Shown here piece by piece: positions 43,260 to 49,515 of a stretch of 49,515 bases of DNA. Origin of the DNA: CAZLKN01 sp964560135. GTDB lineage: Bacteria; Actinomycetota; JAICYB01. The notes beneath the pieces were generated by a model. The model was not told the origin of the DNA. It saw only the letters and a program-made list of their open reading frames with translations, and did not search any database. The first letter of the stretch is position 1. Each line of letters begins with the position of its first letter. The position numbers were made by a program, and so were the translations under genes. The stretch covers positions 1-49,515 of the forward strand of contig CAZLKN010000022.1 of NCBI GenBank assembly GCA_964560135.1, read 5' to 3'.

Positions 43260-43685
43260 GTGGATCAGAGACTGAGCGTCGTAACCTTAGGAGTCGCGGA
43301 TCTCGAGCGTTCACGACGCTTCTACGAGACCCTGGGCTGGGAACGCGGAAACAGCGAGGACGAGATCGTCTTCTTCCAGATGAACGGCAGCATCCTCGCC
43401 CTGTTTCCGCGGGAACATCTTGCAGCCGACGCTCAGGTGCCGAGCGAAGGTGACGGCTTCCGAGGGGTGACCCTCGCCTACTGCGCACGGAGCAAGGAGG
43501 AAGTGGACGCGGTCATGAAGGAAGCCGAGGAAGCGGGGGCAGACATCGTCAAGACCGCACAGATGGTCTTCTGGGGTGGCTATTCCGGGTACTTCGCCGA
43601 CCCCGACGACCATCTGTGGGAGGTCGCCTGGAATCCCCACTGGACGATCGACTCAGAAGGAAACGTCTCTCTCGCCCCGCACTGA
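43260..43685 (+). CDS. VOC-family (glyoxalase/bleomycin-resistance-like) protein
   Basis: A 141-residue single VOC domain. It shows LGVADLERSRRFYETLGW, a middle ALFPREHL metal-type position, and the final YSGYFADPDDHLWEVAWNP, the standard second beta-alpha-beta-beta-beta unit. These proteins include glyoxalases, dioxygenases and antibiotic-binding proteins; the substrate cannot be told. The start is GTG 43260, 7 bp after AAGGAG, right after the gap. It is divergent from the PhnB-like gene. Confidence 0.88.
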   Translation: MDQRLSVVTLGVADLERSRRFYETLGWERGNSEDEIVFFQMNGSILALFPREHLAADAQVPSEGDGFRGVTLAYCARSKEEVDAVMKEAEEAGADIVKTAQMVFWGGYSGYFADPDDHLWEVAWNPHWTIDSEGNVSLAPH

Positions 43686-43782
43686 AGGGCGAAGCTGGCG
43701 GGAACGTATTCGCCCTGGTTCGCTCGGACTGTGATCCACTGAGGTTCCACGTGTCGCGATCGCGCTGCGGAGGTGCACGGTC

Positions 43783-44211
43783 ATGGCGGAGACCGTTCGG
43801 GGAAGCTGCCTGTGCGGCGGCGTCCGGTTCGAGGTGGACAAGCCCTTCATCCGCGCCAACCACTGCCACTGCTGGAGATGCCGGAAGCACTCGGGGACCA
43901 CCGGCTGCATGCAGACGCGCGTGTGGAAGGAGCAGTTCCGCCTCCTTGCCGGCGACGATCTGATCGAGGTCTACGGGAAGGGCGAGGGTGCGGTGAAGGC
44001 CTTCTGCCGGACGTGCGGCTCGAGCCTGTTCGGCGGTGACTGGCCCGACGGCAAGCAGGTCTCGATCCGGCTCGGCGCCTTCGACGACGATCCCGGGATC
44101 GCCCCCCAGTTCCACACCTTCGTGGACGGACGACCCGTGTGGGATCTCATCCACGACGACCTTCCCCGCTACCCGGGGGAGTGGAGCAGGGACGCGGACC
44201 CGATCGCCTGA
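43783..44211 (+). CDS. GFA-family (CENP-V/GFA) zinc protein
   Basis: A 142-residue protein of the glutathione-dependent formaldehyde-activating enzyme family. The zinc ligands are visible in GSCLCGGVRFEV, ANHCHCWRCRKHSG and AFCRTCGSSLF. Actinobacteria usually lack glutathione, so the name is historic; the actual substrate is unknown. ATG 43783 follows 97 bp of non-coding sequence. Its stop overlaps the start of the next gene by one base (TGATG). Confidence 0.88.
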   Translation: MAETVRGSCLCGGVRFEVDKPFIRANHCHCWRCRKHSGTTGCMQTRVWKEQFRLLAGDDLIEVYGKGEGAVKAFCRTCGSSLFGGDWPDGKQVSIRLGAFDDDPGIAPQFHTFVDGRPVWDLIHDDLPRYPGEWSRDADPIA

Positions 44212-44654
44212 TGGGCGCCGTGGACGCGAACCTCACGCAGGAGGTCGACACCTCCACCCGCTGGATCTGGGACTGCGTGGGGATCTGCTCGACGAACGCC
44301 CTTGTGGACGCCGGGGTGTTCGTCGCAGGACTGGCCCTGCTTCTGCTCCTGCTGCGCCTCCGGAGGCGCTACGGGGGCCGGGACGGATTCGGCCATCCGG
44401 GCCGGGTCCTGGCCGCGGGCGGCGTGGGCGTGCTCGCGTCGCTGTCGTTGCTGGGCTTCTCCGTGCAGCGGTCGTGTTTCTCGGAGGTCGGGGGTGCAAC
44501 CCTCGGATGCCGGACGGAGATCATGGTGACGGTCGCCCTCCACGGGCTCGCCCTGCTCGCAGCCTCGCTGTCGGTGTTGCAGGTCGGACGTGACCTGCGC
44601 CCGCACCGTCCCGGGGACCGGGCCCCCCTTCACCCGCCGGACGACCGCCGCTGA
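44211..44654 (+). CDS. Small membrane protein of unknown function
   Basis: A 147-residue protein with three predicted transmembrane helices (about 29-48, 65-84, 103-122) and short loops. Two pairs of cysteines (WDCVGICS, RSCFSEVG and GCRTEI) lie on outer loops and could form disulfides. ATG 44211 overlaps the GFA gene stop by one base, so it is co-translated. I do not recognise the family. Confidence 0.68.
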   Translation: MGAVDANLTQEVDTSTRWIWDCVGICSTNALVDAGVFVAGLALLLLLLRLRRRYGGRDGFGHPGRVLAAGGVGVLASLSLLGFSVQRSCFSEVGGATLGCRTEIMVTVALHGLALLAASLSVLQVGRDLRPHRPGDRAPLHPPDDRR

Positions 44655-44740
44655 CCCGATCCTCGTCGTCGGTTCGAAGGAGGACCGGCTGCGGGGGCGA
44701 AGCAAGGAATCATGGGTTGTGCGGACCGGCTGGAGGGCTG

Positions 44741-45679
44741 ATGACCTACTCGATCGTGGCGCGGGATGCCGAGACCGGTGAGATGGGGGTGGCCGTCCAG
44801 TCGCACTGGTTCTCGGTCGGTCCCATCGTGCCCTGGGCCGAGTCCGGTGTCGGCGCGGTGGCCACGCAGGCCTTCGCCGAGGTGTCCTACGGCCCCCTCG
44901 GACTCGATCTCATGCGCGGCGGGAAGCCCGCGGACGAGGCCCTGCGAGCCCTGCTCGGCGTGGACGGTGGAGCCGACCGGCGGCAGGTGGCCATGGTCGA
45001 CGGCGCCGGACGTCTCGGCGTCCACACCGGCGAGCGCTGTCTAGCCCACGCCGGCCACCGCATCGGTGACGGCTACTCGGCCCAAGCGAACATGATGCTG
45101 CACGACACCGTGCCGGACGCGATGGCCACGGCCTTCGAGTCCGCGACCGGGGCCCTGGCCGACCGCATGCTGACCGCACTGGACGCCGCCGAGGCCGAAG
45201 GCGGGGACATCCGCGGCCGCCAGTCGGCAGCGCTCGTGGTCGTCCGGGGACAGGAGGCCGGGCCCCCGCACGCCGGCCGCGTCGTGGAGCTTCGCGTCGA
45301 GGACCACGCCGATCCGCTGGGGGAGCTGCGCCGGCTCTACGATTTGCATCGCGCCTACGAGCGGATGAACGAAGGCGATCGGCTCCTGGCTGCCGACAAC
45401 ATCGAAGCCGGCATGCGCGAGTACGAAGCAGCGGCGAGCCTCGCCCCGCACAACGACGAGATCGCGTTCTGGCGGGCGGTCACGCTCGCGGGCAAGGGCC
45501 GGATGGACGAAGCCCGCAGCGTACTGGCCGGGCTCCGCCGGACGGACAACCGCTGGGACGAGCTCCTGCGCCGCCTCGTTTCCGGGGGCCTGGTCCCCGC
45601 GGAAACGGCGGAGAGCCTGCTCGATCCTCACCTACCCGCGAGAGACGCTGGCTCTCCACGTAACGACGCATCGTCGTAG
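44741..45679 (+). CDS. DUF1028 (Ntn-hydrolase-like) protein with TPR-like tail
   Basis: A 312-residue protein. Residues 1-190 are DUF1028: TYSIVARDAETGEMGVAVQS, GVGAVATQAFAEVSYGPLG, AHAGHRIGDGYSAQANMM and GGDIRGRQSAALVV. These fold like Ntn hydrolases and are thought to be amidohydrolases or peptidases. The last 120 residues form helical repeats, with EYEAAASLAPHNDEIAFWRA typical of a TPR. ATG 44741 has GGAGG 4 bp upstream. No clear operon partner. Confidence 0.88.
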   Translation: MTYSIVARDAETGEMGVAVQSHWFSVGPIVPWAESGVGAVATQAFAEVSYGPLGLDLMRGGKPADEALRALLGVDGGADRRQVAMVDGAGRLGVHTGERCLAHAGHRIGDGYSAQANMMLHDTVPDAMATAFESATGALADRMLTALDAAEAEGGDIRGRQSAALVVVRGQEAGPPHAGRVVELRVEDHADPLGELRRLYDLHRAYERMNEGDRLLAADNIEAGMREYEAAASLAPHNDEIAFWRAVTLAGKGRMDEARSVLAGLRRTDNRWDELLRRLVSGGLVPAETAESLLDPHLPARDAGSPRNDASS

Positions 45680-45698
45680 CGGCTGCTCCGGTGGCCTA

Positions 45699-46358
45699 TC
45701 ACGCGCCCGTCGTCTGGGTGTCGACGCACCGTCCCGGGAGCGTGTCGTCCAACAGCGGGCCGGGGTCGTTCCCCAACGGATCCGGGCAGCCGCCATTGAA
45801 CGTCTCAGTCTGCCGGTCGCCGTAGGCGTCGCTGTCGTACGGTCCATGATCGCGAACGATCATGTGCACCTCGGCATTCTCGAGGTTGACCAGGCCCGGC
45901 CCGAGCAGCACCCGGTCGAGATCGCCCTGGTGACGTGTGCCGGTGAACACCGCGGCGCCGTCTCCATCGGCCACGCCGCCCGTTCCCCACATGACCGAAG
46001 CGAAGGCCGCGGGGTTCGTGAGGTCGGCTCCCCCGCACTGCGTGTTGCGTTCCTCGATCGGATCGATGCAGTTCTCGGCGTGGTTGAAGACCATGAGCCA
46101 GATGGTGTAGGCGTGGCCGGGCTCGAGCTCCGCCGTCTGCAGCTCGAACTCGACACGGGAGTCGGAGTCCGCGGGAAGCCCCGGTTCCCCGACGGGATAG
46201 TAGTCGACTCGCGCGGCCGACCCCTCGATCAGGTCCCCCGTCTCGATCGAGTAGGCGTTGCCCTCCTGCGTCCGAGCCGGCGTCTCGGCCCACACGGGGG
46301 CCGAGAAGGCGGTGACCGCCGCGACGACCACGGCTACGGTCAGTGCTCTAGCGCGCAC
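45699..46358 (-). CDS. Small secreted protein sharing the metzincin's C-terminal module
   Basis: A 219-residue exported protein. The signal peptide (1-24, ending VWA-ETP) is followed by a single domain: FELQTAELEPGHAYTIWLMV, NHAENCIDP, CGGADLTNP, GVADGDGAAVFTG and AEVHMIVRDHGP, then a disulfide-prone tail. This matches the last 150 residues of the giant protein at 33227-38104. The order of cysteines, the Asn-Pro pair and the HxIVRxHG motif are shared. GTG 46358 has AGGAGG 5 bp upstream. The function of the module is unknown. Confidence 0.82.
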   Translation of the reverse strand: MRARALTVAVVVAAVTAFSAPVWAETPARTQEGNAYSIETGDLIEGSAARVDYYPVGEPGLPADSDSRVEFELQTAELEPGHAYTIWLMVFNHAENCIDPIEERNTQCGGADLTNPAAFASVMWGTGGVADGDGAAVFTGTRHQGDLDRVLLGPGLVNLENAEVHMIVRDHGPYDSDAYGDRQTETFNGGCPDPLGNDPGPLLDDTLPGRCVDTQTTGA

Positions 46359-46453
46359 AAGTCCCTCCTTAGCATCGGAAGCACGCCTCCATTCATCGGC
46401 AGCCTCCTCCCGAGCCAGGGGGAAGGTCCACGCAAAACTGCACACTGCTGTCG

Positions 46454-46480
46454 TTGACATGTTGTGAGGGCCGCTACCGT
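46454..46480 (+). promoter_or_regulatory. Possible promoter of the second coiled-coil gene
   Basis: A perfect -35 hexamer TTGACA (46454-46459) is followed, after a short 15-bp spacer, by TACCGT (46475-46480). The transcript leader would be about 30 nt with AGGAGG before the GTG. The spacing is below optimum, so a regulator may be needed. Confidence 0.4.
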
Positions 46481-46516
46481 CCTCGAATCCCCCTGTTGCA
46501 AGAGGAGGGATACTGG

Positions 46517-46954
46517 GTGACGACCAATGTCGAGTTGTATGAGGCGCTTCGTGACCGGATCGGGGAAGAGGCAGCACGCATGATCGCGGAGTCTGTGCCG
46601 CCTGCTCGGGAGCTCGCGACCCGCGCCGATGTGGGGGCTTCCGAGTCGGCCCTCCGCCGAGACCTGGTGGACATGCGCGACGGGCTCCGTGGCGAGATGG
46701 GGACACTGCGCAACGAGCTGCGTGGCGAGATGGGGACACTGCGCGACGAGTTCCGCGTCGAGATGGCGACCTTGCGCGACGAAGTCCGCGCAGACATGTC
46801 GGGTCTGCGGGAGGACATGGCGGCGATGCGCGGGGAACTGCTGGCGGCCATCAAGGGGACCGAAGCCGGCCTCATGCGTTGGATGCTCACGTTCTTCGCC
46901 CCCCTCTGGCTGGGCGTGTGGGGGACGCTCGTCGTGATCGTCCTCACCCGCTAG
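46517..46954 (+). CDS. Hendecad-repeat coiled-coil protein with C-terminal membrane anchor (paralogue)
   Basis: A 145-residue paralogue of the 31084-31449 gene product. The head begins TTNVELYEALRDRIGEEAAR. Residues of about 47-105 are 11-residue repeats of the form L-R-G-E-M-G-T-L-R-D-E, and the anchor is RWMLTFFAPLWLGVWGTLVV. The repeat unit differs in sequence but keeps the period and the head and anchor, so the two genes share ancestry while the repeat array has evolved separately. GTG 46517 has AGGAGG 8 bp upstream. It is divergent from the small secreted protein. Confidence 0.8.
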   Translation: MTTNVELYEALRDRIGEEAARMIAESVPPARELATRADVGASESALRRDLVDMRDGLRGEMGTLRNELRGEMGTLRDEFRVEMATLRDEVRADMSGLREDMAAMRGELLAAIKGTEAGLMRWMLTFFAPLWLGVWGTLVVIVLTR

Positions 46955-47031
46955 ACCTGACTCGTTCGGGGGGAGCCCGTCGAGATTGAGGCTGCGCGCA
47001 GGGACATGAGCCTGCGGAGTCGTGCCCTCCT

Positions 47032-49515
47032 CTACAGCCCCGCGGGAACCAGGAATCCACAGTTGGCCCTGTGGGCCCGCAGAGCCAGGTCGGGATCCAG
47101 GGAAGCCAAGGCGGGCTCCCGCGCGTTGGCGGGACCCGACAGGACCCCATCCTCGGCAGAGCCGTCCGGACAGCCGCCCACGGAGACGACCACGGTGGCA
47201 GTGTCCGTGGCCTGGCCGTCGGAGGCCGTGTAGGTGAAGGAGTCGGTCCCCTCGAAAGCGGGATCGGGGGTGTAGGTGAGGGCGCCCTCGGGGCCGGAGC
47301 TCACCCGTCCCGAGGAGGGGTCGGAAACCGAGAGCACGCGGAGCGTGTCGCCCTCGGGGTCCGTGTCGTTGGCCAGCACATACACGGTCACAGCCTCGTA
47401 CTGCGGCGTCACCGCGGTGTCGTCCAGCGCCTCCGGCGGATCGTTCACGGGGGTGACCGAGACGGTGACAGTGGCCTCGTCACACGCGGGAGCCGGGTCA
47501 CAGACCGTGTAGGTGAACGAGTCGATCCCATTGAAATCCGCAGGCGGCGTATAGGTGACCGACGTTCCGTCGGTGGTGGCGGAGCCGCTGACGGTCGTGA
47601 TGGTAAGCGGGTCACCGTCGGCGTCGGTGTCGTTGCCCCGGGGGTCGAAGGTGAGGGGAGTGTCCTCCGGGGTCGACACCTCGTCGCCGATGGCCACCGG
47701 TGCGTCGTTCACCGGGGTGACGGAAACCGTCACGGTGGCCGTGTCACACAGGCCGCCGGTGTCGCACACCCTGTAATCGAAGGAATCGGACCCGTTGAAG
47801 TCGGGGGCGGGGGTGTAGCGGAGGGCGCCCCCGCCCTGGTTGGTGACGGCCCCCGACGCGGGCTCGGTGATGGGACCGGTGCTCCCGGGCGACAAGTTGC
47901 CATCGGGATCTGTGTCGTTGGCCACCACATCCACGGTCACCGGCGAGTCCTCGGGGGTGGAGACGGAGTCAGGGTTCGCCGTGGGCGGATCGTTGACATG
48001 GTCCACGGTGATGGAGACCGTGGCCTCGTCGCAGAGGGGGGCGGGATCGCAGGCCTCATAGGCGAAGGCGTCCAACCCGTTGAAGTCGGGGTCCGGGGTG
48101 TAGGTGATCGAACCGTCGGGGTTCGGGGAAGCGGAGCCGTCGGCCGGAGCGCCCACGGTGCCGAGGGACAACGAGTCGCCGTCCGGATCCGAATCATTTG
48201 TGAGCACGACCACCGTGACTGGATTCTCCTCGACGGTGGACGAAGCGTCGTCGCGCGCCACGGGCGCGTCATTCACCGCCGCCACCGAGATCGAGACCGT
48301 GGCCACATCACACAGGCCGCCGGTGTCGCACACCCTGTACTCGAAAGCGTCGGACCCGTTGAAGTCGAGGTCGGGAGTGTAGGTGAAGGTGCCCCCACCG
48401 TTGTTGACCAAAGATCCTGAATCGGGAGCGCTGGTCTGGGTAGCCGAACCTGGCGACAGGTTGGCATCAGGATCGGTGTCGTTTCCGGTGGGATCGATGA
48501 CCACCGACGTGTCCTCGGGAGTCGAGACCGAATCGTTCACAGCCGTCGGCGGGTCGTTGACCTCCCCCACCACGATCGTGACCGTGGCAGTGTCACAAGC
48601 CGGGGCGGGGTCGCAGACCTCGTAGGTGAACGAGTCGGTGCCACTGAAGTCGGAAGACGGGGTGTAGGAGAACGATCCGTCCGTGTCGAGCGTGAACGAG
48701 GCAGCGTGGGAAGGAGCAGCGTCCAAGGAGGCGCCGAGGGTGTCGCCGTCGACGTCGGTGTCGTTGCCCAGGACGCTCGAGCCCGCGAGGGTCGTGTCCT
48801 CGTCGGTCGAGTAGCCGTCGTCGGCGGCCACCGGCGCGTCGTTGACCGGGTTCACGGTCACCGAGACCGTGGCCTCGTCGCAGGCGGCTTCGGAGTCGCA
48901 GACCCTGTAGGTGAACGAGTCCGGGCCGTTGACGTTCGGGTCGGGGGTGTAGGTCATGGACCCCGAGCCGTGGTTGGTCACCGTGCCCCCGGAGGGCGGA
49001 GACAGCACCGCCGCCGAAGTGGGGTCGAGGGTCCCCTCCACAGGATCGGAGTCGTTGGCGGTTACCTCGATCGTGGCCGCCGTGTCCTCAGGGGTGGTCA
49101 CCGAGTCGTCTTGGGCCACTGGGGGGTCGTTGACGGGGTCCACGGTGATGGAAACGGTGGCCTCGTCGCAGAGGGGAGCGGGGTCGCAGGCCTCATAGGC
49201 AAAGGCGTCCGACCCGTTGAAGTCGGGGCCCGGGGTGTAGGTGAACGAGCCGTCCGCATCAAAAGAGAGGGTCCCGTGGGACGGCCCGGAGACCTGTGAG
49301 GCGGTGAGGGCGTGGCCGTCGGGGTCCGTGTCGTTGTCCAGCACCCCGTCCACCGAAAGCGGTGTGTCCTCGTCGGTTGAGTAGGCGTCATCCACCGCGG
49401 TGGGGGCCTCGGAGAGGAAGAAACCGTAGGCGGCGCCGGAGTTGGGGAAAGGATCGTCGTGGAGGTGGGCGCCCACCACGGCCGTGTCCCCGGACACCGA
49501 GACCGAGGCGCCGAA
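47032..49515 (-). CDS. Giant surface protein of tandem cadherin-like repeats (N-terminus beyond window)
   Basis: The last 827 residues of a large exported protein; the start lies past the right edge. It opens with part of an FG-GAP-like repeat (GDTAVVGAHLHDDPFPNSGA). Eight repeats of about 94 residues follow, each with the form P-V-A-x-D-D...T-x-E-D-T, NDTDPDGD, the TYTPDPDFNGSDSFTY core and V-N-D-P-P linker. Seven repeats carry a C-x5-C pair (CDPAPLC or CDTGGLC) near the end; the eighth does not. The tail ends without a sortase signal. Probably a calcium-binding adhesion or matrix protein. Confidence 0.88.
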   Translation of the reverse strand, partial: FGASVSVSGDTAVVGAHLHDDPFPNSGAAYGFFLSEAPTAVDDAYSTDEDTPLSVDGVLDNDTDPDGHALTASQVSGPSHGTLSFDADGSFTYTPGPDFNGSDAFAYEACDPAPLCDEATVSITVDPVNDPPVAQDDSVTTPEDTAATIEVTANDSDPVEGTLDPTSAAVLSPPSGGTVTNHGSGSMTYTPDPNVNGPDSFTYRVCDSEAACDEATVSVTVNPVNDAPVAADDGYSTDEDTTLAGSSVLGNDTDVDGDTLGASLDAAPSHAASFTLDTDGSFSYTPSSDFSGTDSFTYEVCDPAPACDTATVTIVVGEVNDPPTAVNDSVSTPEDTSVVIDPTGNDTDPDANLSPGSATQTSAPDSGSLVNNGGGTFTYTPDLDFNGSDAFEYRVCDTGGLCDVATVSISVAAVNDAPVARDDASSTVEENPVTVVVLTNDSDPDGDSLSLGTVGAPADGSASPNPDGSITYTPDPDFNGLDAFAYEACDPAPLCDEATVSITVDHVNDPPTANPDSVSTPEDSPVTVDVVANDTDPDGNLSPGSTGPITEPASGAVTNQGGGALRYTPAPDFNGSDSFDYRVCDTGGLCDTATVTVSVTPVNDAPVAIGDEVSTPEDTPLTFDPRGNDTDADGDPLTITTVSGSATTDGTSVTYTPPADFNGIDSFTYTVCDPAPACDEATVTVSVTPVNDPPEALDDTAVTPQYEAVTVYVLANDTDPEGDTLRVLSVSDPSSGRVSSGPEGALTYTPDPAFEGTDSFTYTASDGQATDTATVVVSVGGCPDGSAEDGVLSGPANAREPALASLDPDLALRAHRANCGFLVPAGL

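Noticed and set aside
47200..49400. Regular repeats that could suggest a CRISPR array
   Set aside because: The period is about 280 bp and in frame, encoding cadherin-like domains. There are no short identical repeats with unique spacers and no cas genes.

Overview
The window is a high-GC chromosomal scaffold from an actinobacterium (Actinomycetota). The evidence is the conserved order mfd-mazG-eno-ftsB with glmU-prs-rplY-pth and tatD-(G5 protein)-rsmA-ispE, an MtrA/MtrB/LpqB-type signalling operon, MEP-pathway ispE, holin/DUF3618-type envelope genes, and many GTG/TTG starts with ATGA or GTGA overlaps. No mycolic-acid or spore-specific gene was seen, so a deep-branching lineage is possible but not proven. 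A run of 100 Ns at 43145-43244 shows this is a scaffolded draft or metagenome assembly.

1-22.2 kb, all on the minus strand, is the housekeeping block. Reading in the direction of transcription it runs DUF192, rsmI, metG, tatD, a G5/RlpA cell-wall protein, rsmA, ispE, tRNA-Gln, glmU, prs, rplY, pth, mfd, a PpiC foldase, mazG, eno, ftsB, a lipoprotein, then rpoB and rpoC. Most junctions overlap by 1-4 bp or are a few bases apart. rpoB has two strong tandem promoters of its own and no rplJ/rplL in front of it.

22.2-31 kb is mixed: small envelope proteins, a D-threonine aldolase-like gene coupled to a histidinol-phosphatase-like gene, a 47-residue zinc-motif protein missed by length cut-offs, the mtrA-mtrB-lpqB operon, a chromosomal aminoglycoside 2'-N-acetyltransferase homologue, a lipoprotein, a hemolysin III-type membrane protein and a small HExxH protein behind a perfect 20-bp palindrome.

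31-49.5 kb is accessory and secretory. It holds a hendecad-repeat coiled-coil membrane protein, a DUF1326/DUF2182 pair, a 1,625-residue secreted metzincin-like protein, a MarR-acetyltransferase fusion with its own operator, and an intact IS110-family element. An ECF42-type sigma factor coupled to a DGPF protein follows, then two VOC-type genes, a GFA-family gene and a DUF1028 gene. The window ends with a small secreted protein that shares the metzincin's C-terminal module, a second hendecad coiled-coil protein, and a truncated giant protein of cadherin-like repeats.

The most notable discovery is in the IS110 element (39139-40592). Its left non-coding region can be read as a bridge RNA. Two guide loops are built on matching CTCGA hairpins. 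The donor guides match the right and left ends of the element at a CT core, one target guide matches the right flank, and joining the two ends would create a near-consensus promoter (TTGACA, 18 bp, TCTAAT). Only the left-target guide does not fit at the predicted position.
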